The position numbers and the translations under genes are program-made. Of a stretch of 64,000 nucleotides of DNA, positions 53,235 to 62,278 are shown in pieces (within the stretch, counting starts at the first letter, position 1; each line of letters starts with the position of its first letter). Below the pieces are notes generated by a model, which was not told where the DNA came from, did not search any database, and worked only from the letters and a program-made list of their open reading frames with translations. The stretch lies in NCBI GenBank assembly GCA_944325575.1, contig CALVAR010000001.1, positions 186,001 through 250,000 on the forward strand, written 5' to 3'. This DNA comes from Candidatus Gastranaerophilales bacterium. GTDB taxonomy: Bacteria; Cyanobacteriota; Vampirovibrionia; Gastranaerophilales; Gastranaerophilaceae.

Positions 53235-54113
53235 TTAATATTCTATATTTATTTGCGAGAACTGAACTATTTTGTTTTTACCACGCTTTTTAGCGTTATA
53301 AAGAGCGTGTTCAGCATATCTTATGAGAGTATTTGCATCTTCTTCCACATTTTGCAGGAACGGATAAGATGAAATACCTCCTGATATAGTGATAGGATGT
53401 CTTTCTTCTTCACCTGCAGGAATAAATTCCATTTTTTCTATTTCTCTTCTGAATCTTTCCGCAAATATAAATGCATTTTCTTCCGGAGTATTAGGAAGTA
53501 TTACAATAAACTCTTCATCGCCGTATCTTGTGAGAATATCTTCTTTTCTTATGAAAGATTTAAGCATTTCTGCGATTTTTTTAAGCAGTACATCACCCCA
53601 GTCATAACCGTACATATCGTTTACAACTTTGAAGAAATCAATATCAAGGAGCAGACAGCTGAGTTTTGTATCATATCTTTTTGAACGGGATATTTCAGCT
53701 TCTAAACGTTCATGAAGGTATTTTCTGTTATGAAGTCCTGTCAGAGCGTCTGTAGTAGAAACCTGATTAATTGTTTCTCTGAGCTCTTTTATTTTTAATA
53801 AGTTTTTAAGTCTTAAATTAAGTTCTTTTTCATCAACAGGTGTAGTTATATAATCGTATGAGTCACCTCTGAAAATAATATCGTCATTAAATTTTGAAGA
53901 CACAATCAGAGCAGGTGCAGGCAATTTTGTTACCATAGAAACTTCTTTTAATTTTTCATCCGAAGTATTAAAGACAATGGCAGACGGATTAAACTTTTGT
54001 GCATCTTTTACTTCATCAATATTTATTACACGAATATCACAATCTTCAAAAGAAGAAAGCATATTTTCTAAATCAGCTGACTGTTTATCAGTAAAAATAA
54101 CAATGTTTTTCAT
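53235..54113 (-). CDS. Pseudo-receiver GGDEF protein (diguanylate-cyclase-like)
   Basis: A 292-residue protein. Residues 1-105 look like a response-regulator receiver but the phospho-acceptor Asp is Asn49 (IVFNTSD) and the conserved Lys is Thr (DYITTPVDE), so it cannot signal by normal phosphorylation. Residues 120-285 form a GGDEF domain: TDALTGLHNRKYLHERL, LLDIDFFKVVND and an RKED inhibitory-site motif. The active-site signature is GDEEF (198-202): the second Gly is Asp199. GGDEF enzymes make cyclic di-GMP; this one may be changed or inactive. Confidence 0.85.
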   Translation of the reverse strand: MKNIVIFTDKQSADLENMLSSFEDCDIRVINIDEVKDAQKFNPSAIVFNTSDEKLKEVSMVTKLPAPALIVSSKFNDDIIFRGDSYDYITTPVDEKELNLRLKNLLKIKELRETINQVSTTDALTGLHNRKYLHERLEAEISRSKRYDTKLSCLLLDIDFFKVVNDMYGYDWGDVLLKKIAEMLKSFIRKEDILTRYGDEEFIVILPNTPEENAFIFAERFRREIEKMEFIPAGEEERHPITISGGISSYPFLQNVEEDANTLIRYAEHALYNAKKRGKNKIVQFSQINIEY

Positions 54114-54332
54114 AACGAATTATCCTTGTGTTTACTATTATATATATAATACCAAATGTAACGAGAAATGTATATAACACAAATGAACCAAAAATTAAAA
54201 AATGTAAATACATTGGAAAAATAAAGGGTTAAATGTTATTTTATTGATACACATACTTCAAATGCAGTATGGAAGAATAAAACGCTTAATATTAATATAT
54301 AAATATATTAGATTAGTGGGGAGATATTAATT

Positions 54333-55502
54333 TTGGCTGCACCGCAGTATAAACAGTCTTACAAACAAGATTTATATAATGATTATTATACCAATAGAAA
54401 TAAATATTCCAGCAACATAAGACCTGCAAAAATAAAGCGAAAAAAAGTTGTAAAAAGACATACAAACCCGTTTGCAATCGTAATGCAGTTATTTTTTGCA
54501 GTAATATTCGTGCTATATGTAAGTCCGGTTTATGTAGACAATATTACAAGACCGCTTGTAATGAGAACGGAAAAATATCCGGAAATAAAAACGGATATGA
54601 ATCTCATTGCACATCCGACTGCTGCATATCTATACAATAATCATGTACTTGGTGTTAATCTACTCTCCGGAACAGAAACGAAAAAACCGCAAATGCAGGC
54701 TCTATATGAAACATATCACATGTCTGAACTTGAAAACAGATTAAAATCTCTGACTGCGTCGTATCCTTCTTTAAAGCCCTCAATATATGTATGGGATTAT
54801 GAATCCGGCAAATACGCAGATATAAATGCACAAAAAGTCTATCCTACAGCAAGTATTATAAAAATACCCGTGTTGATTCAGCTATTTAAAGCAATAGAGA
54901 TGGGGATGATAAATCTCGATGATAAAATAGCAATGACAGAGTATTATAAATCAGAAGGCTCGGGAAGTTTACAGTTTAAAGGAGTCAACAGCGTATACAC
55001 CGTTGACAATCTGGCAAGAGTGATGATTACAGAATCTGATAACTCGGCTACAAACATGCTGATGGATGCAACAGGCGGCATGAATGCAATGAACCAGTCA
55101 TTAAGAAAATGGGGAATGAAAGAAACACGAGTAAACGACTGGCTGCCTGATTTGCAGGGGACAAATGTAACTACATCAAAAGAAATGGCAGCAATGCTAT
55201 ACAATATAGATAATCCCAATTTTCTGACATTAAATTCTCGTGAAAAAATTGTCGATTATATGAGCCACGTGCATAATAACAGGCTTATACAGGCAGGACT
55301 TCCTGCAAGTGCAATATTTATTCATAAAACGGGCGATATAGGCAAAATGCTCGGAGATGCCGGTATTGTTTATACACCTAACGGAAAAAAATATATAGTT
55401 GTTATGCTGGTAAACAGGCCTTACAATTCTCCTCTAGGGAAAGATTTTATAGTAAAAGCTTCATCACTGATATACAACTATATGGTTAACACAAATTTAT
55501 AA
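54333..55502 (+). CDS. Class A beta-lactamase-fold serine hydrolase, membrane-anchored
   Basis: A 389-residue protein with a basic cytoplasmic start, one membrane helix (about residues 46-66) and a periplasmic serine-hydrolase domain. The motifs are TASIIK (Ser174, Lys177), SDN (235-237) and HKTG (332-334). The omega-loop glutamate that hydrolyses the acyl-enzyme in class A lactamases (WEPEL) is Leu271 here (NDWLPDL), so efficient beta-lactam hydrolysis is unlikely. It may be a cell-wall DD-peptidase-like protein. TTG start with GGGGAG upstream. rpoZ follows. Confidence 0.8.
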   Translation: MAAPQYKQSYKQDLYNDYYTNRNKYSSNIRPAKIKRKKVVKRHTNPFAIVMQLFFAVIFVLYVSPVYVDNITRPLVMRTEKYPEIKTDMNLIAHPTAAYLYNNHVLGVNLLSGTETKKPQMQALYETYHMSELENRLKSLTASYPSLKPSIYVWDYESGKYADINAQKVYPTASIIKIPVLIQLFKAIEMGMINLDDKIAMTEYYKSEGSGSLQFKGVNSVYTVDNLARVMITESDNSATNMLMDATGGMNAMNQSLRKWGMKETRVNDWLPDLQGTNVTTSKEMAAMLYNIDNPNFLTLNSREKIVDYMSHVHNNRLIQAGLPASAIFIHKTGDIGKMLGDAGIVYTPNGKKYIVVMLVNRPYNSPLGKDFIVKASSLIYNYMVNTNL

Positions 55503-55579
55503 ATTATTTATTGATATTAAGACTTTCTTATATTATAGTTAATAACATAGTTATTTTATACAGAATTTTGGAGAAAAAT

Positions 55580-55825
55580 ATGAGTCATCAGATAATAAAA
55601 GTAGCATGGGAACTTAATGAAAACTGCGAAAACAGATATCAGTTGGTTTATGAAATCGCAGAACTTGCCAAAAAGCTTGTTGATGAATACCAGATGAAAA
55701 AGCCAAAAGATGAACTAGGATTTGATGATTACGGATTTGATAATTCAATAAAAAAAGAAAATCCCGTAGAACATGCTATTATGGTAAAAGCTTCTGAATC
55801 TGACGAAAGCAGACTTGTCGGATAA
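55580..55825 (+). CDS. rpoZ: RNA polymerase omega subunit-like
   Basis: 81 residues from ATG 55580 with TGGAGAAAAAT upstream. NRYQLVYEIAELAKKLVDE matches the alpha-helix of omega that contacts beta-prime, and ENPVEHAIMVKASE matches the conserved PVxxAIxEx strand. The C-terminal part is acidic. The frame extends to 55511, but that part is hydrophobic without a binding site. Small size limits certainty, but the alignment with RpoZ is good. Confidence 0.65.
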   Translation: MSHQIIKVAWELNENCENRYQLVYEIAELAKKLVDEYQMKKPKDELGFDDYGFDNSIKKENPVEHAIMVKASESDESRLVG

Positions 55826-55840
55826 AATAAAAATTAAGAC

Positions 55841-55876
55841 AAAAAAATACCGGTGTAAAAACACCGGTATTTTTTT
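55841..55876. terminator. Bidirectional terminator between rpoZ and rpsT
   Basis: A 16-bp perfect stem (55841-55856 with 55861-55876), a four-base loop, and A/T runs on both sides. Confidence 0.95.
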
Positions 55877-55890
55877 AATCAAGTTTATAA

Positions 55891-56160
55891 CTATTTAGCA
55901 AGAAGTTTATTCACAGCCAGAGTTAATCTTGATTTTTTTCTTGCAGCAGTGTTTTTGTGCAAAACACCTTTTGAAACAGCTTTGTCACAAAGTTTGTAAG
56001 CGTGGCTCATAGCTGTTTTTAATTCTGCATCATTTTTGGCTTGTGCTAATTCAAGTGTTTTTCTTATTGCAGTTTTGATTTCAGACTTAACAGCAACGTT
56101 TCTTTGTCTGTTTCTTTCTGCGATTAAAACTCTTTTTTTAGCGGATTTAATATTAGCCAT
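55891..56160 (-). CDS. rpsT: Ribosomal protein S20 (bS20)
   Basis: 89 residues, helical, with MANIKSAKKRVLIAERNRQRN at the start (part) and a C-terminal GVLHKNTAARKKSRLT block. ATGAAAGGACAAAACA precedes ATG. Single-gene unit with promoter and shared terminator, as in most bacteria. Confidence 0.98.
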   Translation of the reverse strand: MANIKSAKKRVLIAERNRQRNVAVKSEIKTAIRKTLELAQAKNDAELKTAMSHAYKLCDKAVSKGVLHKNTAARKKSRLTLAVNKLLAK

Positions 56161-56248
56161 TGTTTTGTCCTTTCATTTGCATCTGTCACGGGTTACGTCT
56201 AAAAGCCGCATCCCCTAAAATCTGCAATGAGGTTTGGTGAGTATTTTT

Positions 56249-56276
56249 ATTATATTGCAAGAAATTTATATTACAA
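56249..56276 (-). promoter_or_regulatory. Promoter of rpsT
   Basis: TTGTAA (56271-56276), a 16-bp spacer and a perfect TATAAT (56249-56254). The leader of about 80 bases holds a GC-rich stretch. Confidence 0.5.
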
Positions 56277-56369
56277 GTGTATCAATTTAAAAATTACTTA
56301 TTTTATACGATACACAATCACCTTAATAAGCTATAATTTATAAAAGGGATTATATTATAGAGAAATTTT

Positions 56370-59300
56370 ATGTTACAAGAAGCTACAAAAATTATTCAAT
56401 CGGCATTTCATGACAGTTTTATAAAAAGATTGAGTCTTTATCTTCACGACTGTGTGAGAGAGGAAGTACAAAGCTCTACATTTAGAAATCTAAAACAGGA
56501 CAAGGATAATAAATGGATATTTTTAAAGGGAGAAGAAGAACTCTTTACTAATTTTGATAAACCTTTGCTTCTTGACGGTTCTGACAGCGACCTTACAGAG
56601 CTTATGATACAAAGTGAAATGAGCCAGAAAGATAAATATCTTATCTACGGACATTTATTTCTTGTGGGCAAAAATTCGCGTTCTAAAAGAAAAAATGAGT
56701 TTTTGACACCACTTTTATATGCCCCTTGCAAATTAGAAAGAGAGGGAGTGAATATAACCTGCACACTGCAGGATGACGTGCTATCCCTTAACACCGGCGC
56801 ATTGACTGCACTAATGCGTAAAAGCGATGACGAAGATGAAATGGAGCATATGCTGGACGGCCTATTGGAAGTAGTACCGGAACTGCCGTTAACAAAAGAC
56901 GGGCTGGATATATTTTTAACAACTTTAAAATCAATACTGCCTGATGTGGAAATTTCTTTAAATCACGAAGATGATGCAAACGAAAACTTTGTAAAAGATG
57001 AAGCTGACAATTTTTATCAAAAAATTGATTCAGGGAATATTGATGATTTTATAGAAGATTCTGATACGGATGATTCAAAACCGGCTTTAAAACTTGATAA
57101 AGTTTCTATTACAAACCAGAGTGCGGTTATTTTGACCAAACGTCCCTCTGTAACCGCAGGTGTCTTGCATGAGTTAAAGCAAATAGCGGAAAAGCCGAGC
57201 GGGGTTTTTAGAGAATCTGCATTATCAGTTGTAAATGAAGAGTACCTGAGAGGTACAGGCAAACTGTTTGATAAATCAAATAAAGAAAAAAAAGAACTCA
57301 AAGATTTTGCTGCAGTAACGCCATTGTCACTCAGTGATTCACAGGAAGAAGTAATCAAAAAAATTGAGCAGAATCCGCTTCTTGCAGTATACGGACCGCC
57401 CGGTACAGGGAAATCACAAACTATAGTAAACCTTGTAGCACACCTTATTGCTAACGGCAAGACGGTTCTGGTTGCATCAAGAATGGACAAAGCAGTTGAT
57501 GTAGTGGCAGAAAGATTAAATGAGCTTGGTGCACCTTTTCTTGCATTAAGAGCAGGAAGATTAAACTATCAAAAACAGCTGAGTTTTCAACTGCAGGATT
57601 TAATTGCAAATAAAATAGATATTGATACGGGATTTGAAGATGCAATTCTTGTTGATGTTGAGGATATGCATGATTTACTAAAGTCTATAAAAGAACTGGA
57701 AAATAAGTGCGAAAAAATTATTGCTCTGGAAAAAGAATGGCATGAAATAATTGATAAGAAGAAATCCCTTGATAATGACTTGGGAGAAAGAGTATTTATC
57801 AAAAATAAATTAAAAAAAGACGAAATAGACGAAATAAAGAAAGTATTGGCAAATATTGAGAAAAACCTTGAAAAATCAGGCTTATTTACAAATATTTCAA
57901 ATACATTTTCCGCGATGAAGCTCAAAAAGATTTTAAACACCGCAAAACTTCCTTCTGACCCTGAATCCATAATGAGACTATCTCTTGAACTGCAGGCAGA
58001 AGAAATGGATTGCAATGCAAGAATAACGGAGACAAGAATTCATAAAATAGGCAATATTCATCAGCTGCTGTCTCAGATTAAACAATTGAAAAAAAGACAG
58101 AGAACTCTTGCGGTTGACATTCTTAAAAACAAAAGACGTGAGTCGCTTAAAGGGCTTTTAAGAGATCAGATAAAACGCCAGAGATTGATTATCCACACAA
58201 AAGCTATTGTGGAAAGAAAGAAAAACCTTCAAAACAGATTATTGGAAGAAGAAGATTTTACACCGCTTTTAGAAGCATTCCCCTGCTGGTGTGTAACAAC
58301 ATATGCAATATCCGGTTCATTACCTATGAAGCCGGGCCTGTTTGATGTCGCAATAATTGATGAAGCGTCTCAATGCGATATAGCAAGCTGTTTTCCTATA
58401 TTATTCAGAGCCAAAAAAGCAGTTATCGTGGGTGATGACAAACAGCTGCCCCATTTGTCATTCTTAGAAAAGGCAAAAGAACAGTCTTTCTTAAGTCAAT
58501 ACAATATTCCTGACAAATATCAGCTAATGTGGAGATTCAGAACAAACTCCATGTTTGACCTTGCAAATTATTACTCTACAAATCCGGTGCTTTTGGATGA
58601 ACATTTCAGAAGCTATTACCCGATTATCCAGTTTAGCAATCAGGAATTTTACGGCAACCGTATACGTATTATGACAAAAGACTCCGGCACAAATGATGTT
58701 CTGGAACTTCATTTAGTATCAGACGGCAAAGTAGATTCTGACGCAACAAGAAACATGCCTGAAGTTGAAGCTGTGGTAAAGAGAATACACGAAATTATTT
58801 TGGATGATTCACACAACGGAGATGAAGAGCATCCCGTATCAATTGGTGTAGTTTCACCGTTTAGAGGTCAGGTTGACTTAATAGAAAAAGCAATCAGACA
58901 GGTTCTTACAGAATCTACTATAAGAAGACACAAAATAGAAGTAGGGACAGCACATACGTTTCAAGGCGATGAAAGAGATGTAATTATATTTTCACTTGCT
59001 GTTGCAGATAACAGCTTTGCACAGAGCTTAACCTTCCTGCAAAAGCCAAATCTATTTAATGTTGCAATTACACGTGCACGTAAAAAACTAATTACATTTT
59101 TATCAAGAGATCCCAAAAACCTTCCGCCCGGATTGTTAAAAGATTATATAGAATACACTCAAAAATATATAGAAAGTGCAAAGGAAGATGAATTTTCAAG
59201 TAAAAATAGATTCAAAAATTCATTTGAACAAACAATTGCACAGGCATTTATAATGGAAGGATTTGATGTAAAAGCAGGCTTTGAGGCTGCGGGTGTCAGC

Positions 59301-59513
59301 CCTGATCTCCTTGCAAAAGATGAGCTTGGAAATGAAATTATCATTGAAATTGACGGTGTAGAAGATAATACAAAAAGCAATATCACTGATATGAAAAAGC
59401 AGACTATTCTTGAACGTGCAGGATATAAAGTTGCAAGAATATCTTTCAGAGAATGGGAACACAGCCCACAGGCCTGCATTGACAGAATTAAGCAATCATT
59501 TATAAATTCTTAA
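56370..59513 (+). CDS. Superfamily 1 (Upf1/DNA2-like) helicase with C-terminal nuclease-like domain
   Basis: A 1,047-residue protein. Residues 1-330 are an uncharacterised N-terminal domain. Helicase motifs: Walker A GPPGTGKSQT from residue 342, Walker B IIDEASQC at 662-669, motif III GDDKQLPH, motif V GTAHTFQGDERDVIIFS, motif VI NVAITRARKK. A long charged coiled coil (about 440-630) lies between motifs Ia and II. The last 95 residues (SFEQTIAQAFIMEGF, PDLLAKDELGNEIIIEIDG) look like a PD-(D/E)xK/Vsr-type endonuclease. Such helicase-nuclease proteins act in DNA or RNA processing and sometimes in phage defence. A TATAAT lies at 56332. Confidence 0.75.
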   Translation: MLQEATKIIQSAFHDSFIKRLSLYLHDCVREEVQSSTFRNLKQDKDNKWIFLKGEEELFTNFDKPLLLDGSDSDLTELMIQSEMSQKDKYLIYGHLFLVGKNSRSKRKNEFLTPLLYAPCKLEREGVNITCTLQDDVLSLNTGALTALMRKSDDEDEMEHMLDGLLEVVPELPLTKDGLDIFLTTLKSILPDVEISLNHEDDANENFVKDEADNFYQKIDSGNIDDFIEDSDTDDSKPALKLDKVSITNQSAVILTKRPSVTAGVLHELKQIAEKPSGVFRESALSVVNEEYLRGTGKLFDKSNKEKKELKDFAAVTPLSLSDSQEEVIKKIEQNPLLAVYGPPGTGKSQTIVNLVAHLIANGKTVLVASRMDKAVDVVAERLNELGAPFLALRAGRLNYQKQLSFQLQDLIANKIDIDTGFEDAILVDVEDMHDLLKSIKELENKCEKIIALEKEWHEIIDKKKSLDNDLGERVFIKNKLKKDEIDEIKKVLANIEKNLEKSGLFTNISNTFSAMKLKKILNTAKLPSDPESIMRLSLELQAEEMDCNARITETRIHKIGNIHQLLSQIKQLKKRQRTLAVDILKNKRRESLKGLLRDQIKRQRLIIHTKAIVERKKNLQNRLLEEEDFTPLLEAFPCWCVTTYAISGSLPMKPGLFDVAIIDEASQCDIASCFPILFRAKKAVIVGDDKQLPHLSFLEKAKEQSFLSQYNIPDKYQLMWRFRTNSMFDLANYYSTNPVLLDEHFRSYYPIIQFSNQEFYGNRIRIMTKDSGTNDVLELHLVSDGKVDSDATRNMPEVEAVVKRIHEIILDDSHNGDEEHPVSIGVVSPFRGQVDLIEKAIRQVLTESTIRRHKIEVGTAHTFQGDERDVIIFSLAVADNSFAQSLTFLQKPNLFNVAITRARKKLITFLSRDPKNLPPGLLKDYIEYTQKYIESAKEDEFSSKNRFKNSFEQTIAQAFIMEGFDVKAGFEAAGVSPDLLAKDELGNEIIIEIDGVEDNTKSNITDMKKQTILERAGYKVARISFREWEHSPQACIDRIKQSFINS

Positions 59514-59758
59514 GCTATTTTATTAAAACAAATTTTATTAGCTTCAAGATTTTCTGAAAAAGAATTGTCCAATCTGTCGGGAACTTCCGCTATATAATTT
59601 AATCCGCCATGTTGAATGTCACCTTCAGGTTTAGCCGGTTTAATTTTAACATTTGGATTTATGCTTAGATTTACAACATAAAATATTTCATCCGGTTTGT
59701 CCTTAATATTGATTTTGTATTTACCACTAAAGCTGGGTGAATAACTGTTTATTAACAT
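59510..59758 (-). CDS. Small hypothetical protein with SPSFSGK motif
   Basis: 82 residues. AAAGGAG precedes ATG at good spacing. The N-terminus MLINSYSPSFSGKYKINIKD carries the lineage F-motif at residues 7-13. The rest is polar with a strand-like core and no known motif. Convergent with the helicase, overlapping its stop by four bases. Function unknown. Confidence 0.6.
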   Translation of the reverse strand: MLINSYSPSFSGKYKINIKDKPDEIFYVVNLSINPNVKIKPAKPEGDIQHGGLNYIAEVPDRLDNSFSENLEANKICFNKIA

Positions 59759-59826
59759 TATTAATTTCTCCTTTCGTTTAACATAAGGAGTGTAAAAAAA
59801 TTTTTTTGCTATTAAATAAAGAATTA

Positions 59827-60948
59827 TTAAAAACCTATTAACATTGACAACTCGGAATATGAACGCCCTAATGATTTTGCAATAACTGGATCTGTCAACT
59901 TACCCTGAAAAGTACTTACACCTTTATATAATTCAGGCATAGATTTAACGGCAGCAATGAAACCTTTTGTTGAAAGTCCCAAAATATAAGGCAGCACATA
60001 ATTGTTAAAAGAAACCGTTGCTGTTCTGGCTACACAACTCGGGATATTAGGAATTGCACAATGTATAACACCGTATTTTTCAAATGTTGGATTTTCAAAT
60101 GAGGTAGGTTCTTTGATTGTCTCTACAATGCCGCCCTGATCAATAGATACGTCTATAATAACAGAGCCTTTCCTCATATTTTTAACCATTTTTTCCGTAA
60201 TAATATTAGGTGCCTTTGCACCAACCAGCAATACTGCACCGATTACCAGATCAGCTGTTTTTGTATACTTTTCAAGATTGTATTTATTGGACATTGCTGT
60301 ATTAACCCTGCCTTGAAAAAGTTTTGCAGCTTCTCTTAATTTTTCCGGACAAATATCGAGCATTGTGACTATAGCACCCATTCCAAGTGCAACTTTTGCA
60401 GCATGTACACCTACAACACCTGCACCAACAATCAATACTTCACTCGGATATACACCCGGAACACCGCCTAATAATTTTCCAACACCGCCGTAAGTATTTT
60501 CTAACAGTCGTGCACCTATTTGGATTGACACACGCCCGGCAATCTCACTTACAGGCATTAGCATAGGCAGCTTTCCGTCAGGAGTTTGAATTGTTTCATA
60601 ATCTATTGTTGTAACTTTTTTCTTTATCAAGACATCAAACAATTCCGGTTCAATAGCAAGATGAGCATATGATAAAACTGTCTGACCATTTTTTAAATAA
60701 GAATATTCTTCTTTTTGAAGTTCTTTAACCTTTACAATGATTTCTGACTTTGAATAAACCTCCTGCGCTGAATCTAGTATTTTTGCACCGACCTCTTCAT
60801 ACATTTCATCTGTAAAGCCGATTCTTTCACCTGCACCTTTTTCAACATATACTTCATTGTCATTTTCAATAAGGGTTTTTACAGATGACGGTATTAACGA
60901 CACTCTGTTTTCACATATTTTTATTTCTTTTGGAACCCCAATAATCAT
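59827..60948 (-). CDS. ald: Alanine dehydrogenase
   Basis: Catalyses alanine to pyruvate plus ammonia with NAD+. 373 residues, hexameric family. MIIGVPKEIKICENRVSLIP at the start (in part), KVKELQKEEYSYLKNGQTV, YAHLA, the GAGVVGVHAAKVALGMGA Rossmann motif and the GGIVETI ending match. TGGAGGTATTA precedes ATG. It links amino-acid and carbon metabolism. First of a short gap before pyrF. Confidence 0.97.
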   Translation of the reverse strand: MIIGVPKEIKICENRVSLIPSSVKTLIENDNEVYVEKGAGERIGFTDEMYEEVGAKILDSAQEVYSKSEIIVKVKELQKEEYSYLKNGQTVLSYAHLAIEPELFDVLIKKKVTTIDYETIQTPDGKLPMLMPVSEIAGRVSIQIGARLLENTYGGVGKLLGGVPGVYPSEVLIVGAGVVGVHAAKVALGMGAIVTMLDICPEKLREAAKLFQGRVNTAMSNKYNLEKYTKTADLVIGAVLLVGAKAPNIITEKMVKNMRKGSVIIDVSIDQGGIVETIKEPTSFENPTFEKYGVIHCAIPNIPSCVARTATVSFNNYVLPYILGLSTKGFIAAVKSMPELYKGVSTFQGKLTDPVIAKSLGRSYSELSMLIGF

Positions 60949-60995
60949 TAATACCTCCAGTATTTTTTAGTAAACAATAAAATTTTCTGTGCAAT

Positions 60996-61754
60996 TTATA
61001 TTATAAGAGACTTTGATGCTTCTTCTATCTCGTCAATTATTAGATTAACAGCAGCAATAGGATCATCAGCAGAAGTTATCGGACGACCGACTACCATATA
61101 ATCAACCCCTGCTCTGATAGCATCAGCCGGTGTAACTACTCGTATCTGGTCATTTACAACAGACCAGGTAGGACGTATTGCCGGACAGAGAATAATAAAC
61201 TCATCGCTAAATTCTTTTCTGATTCTTCTTGCCTCAGAGGCACTTGCTATAACACCATCAATTTTTGACTCCTGTGCAAGGTATGTAAGATGAGAAACAT
61301 ACTCATCAATATTCATTTTTACATTCAATTCTTCTGTTAATGTTCTTTGTCCAAAACTGGATAGCAATGTTACACCGAGAATTGTGGGTTTTGGCTTATT
61401 AAATTTTTTTGCTGTTTCTCTCGCAACTTTAACAGTTGTTGTAAGCATTTTCGAACCGCCGGCAAGGTGTGCGCTAAAAGTTGTTACACCACGTTTTATT
61501 AAATTAGAACCGGCCTTTGCAACAGTAGAAGGAATATCATGGAACTTGCCATCAAAATACACCTCACCACCAAGATTTTTTATCAGTTCAATAGCATCGT
61601 AAGCACACGAGGTAAAAAGCTGAGGTCCAACCTTAAAACATCCAACGTAGTCTTTTAAAAGTTTAACCAAACGCTCTACTTCGTCAAGAGAGTCAGTATC
61701 AAGAGCAAGAACAATTCTATCCTTAGCTGATAAATTTGTATTATTAAAACCCAT
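60996..61754 (-). CDS. pyrF: Orotidine 5'-phosphate decarboxylase
   Basis: Last step of UMP synthesis. 252 residues from ATG 61754. RIVLALD, VYFDGKFHDIPST (the catalytic DxKxxD pattern), PGFxGxx-type AIRP as CPAIRPTW, and PADAIRAGVDYMVVGRPIT are present. The frame runs to 61808, but the preferred start matches the family N-terminus and has GGGATTGG upstream. The gene for UMP kinase (pyrH) lies elsewhere in the window. Confidence 0.93.
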   Translation of the reverse strand: MGFNNTNLSAKDRIVLALDTDSLDEVERLVKLLKDYVGCFKVGPQLFTSCAYDAIELIKNLGGEVYFDGKFHDIPSTVAKAGSNLIKRGVTTFSAHLAGGSKMLTTTVKVARETAKKFNKPKPTILGVTLLSSFGQRTLTEELNVKMNIDEYVSHLTYLAQESKIDGVIASASEARRIRKEFSDEFIILCPAIRPTWSVVNDQIRVVTPADAIRAGVDYMVVGRPITSADDPIAAVNLIIDEIEEASKSLII

Positions 61755-61819
61755 ACCAATCCCGTCAAATATACTATAGCCATACAAATATAGCATTTTA
61801 AGAGACATCTTGCAACTAA

Positions 61820-62278
61820 TTATTTACAAAACGTCTGCATCAATCCCAGAGAACGTCCTCTTTTTGGGTGATAAGAAGGCGAAAAATAGACTTCGGTAGT
61901 CTTTACATATCCATACATCCGTTCCTGTACATCATTTATGTCTTCGCAATTTACATCAAACACACCCATAACTTTACCATCAGGTGACTTATAAACACCA
62001 AGATGCCTCAGATATAAATTTTGTACAGTTCTGGAATCATATAACCATCCTGACGGAAGTCTTTTCCACACTGCACTATCTTCATAGAAATTAAGCATAT
62101 TGGCATCTATTAAGAATGAAGCAATATTATCCCTCATCAAATCGCCTTTTGCTCTGCTCTGTTTATCAACCTGTCTTGAAACTGCATACAATTGTGCACC
62201 AATCTGTGCATTTGTACGAGCATAACATGGTATGCATACAAACATAATGCAAGTTAATATGAATATATTTTTTAACAT
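61820..62278 (-). CDS. Hypothetical exported protein
   Basis: 152 residues with a signal peptide (LKNIFILTCIMFVCIPCYA). The mature part has no known motif, with paired Cys residues late (DVNCEDI, QTFCK) and a Tyr-rich middle. It overlaps the tsaD stop by seven bases, so it is coupled to tsaD. A periplasmic location is inferred from the signal peptide only. Confidence 0.6.
   Translation of the reverse strand: MLKNIFILTCIMFVCIPCYARTNAQIGAQLYAVSRQVDKQSRAKGDLMRDNIASFLIDANMLNFYEDSAVWKRLPSGWLYDSRTVQNLYLRHLGVYKSPDGKVMGVFDVNCEDINDVQERMYGYVKTTEVYFSPSYHPKRGRSLGLMQTFCK

Noticed and set aside
50646-59513. Defence island
   Set aside because: The TOPRIM and helicase-nuclease genes are interrupted by rpoZ, rpsT and cell-wall genes, with no other defence genes or mobile elements.
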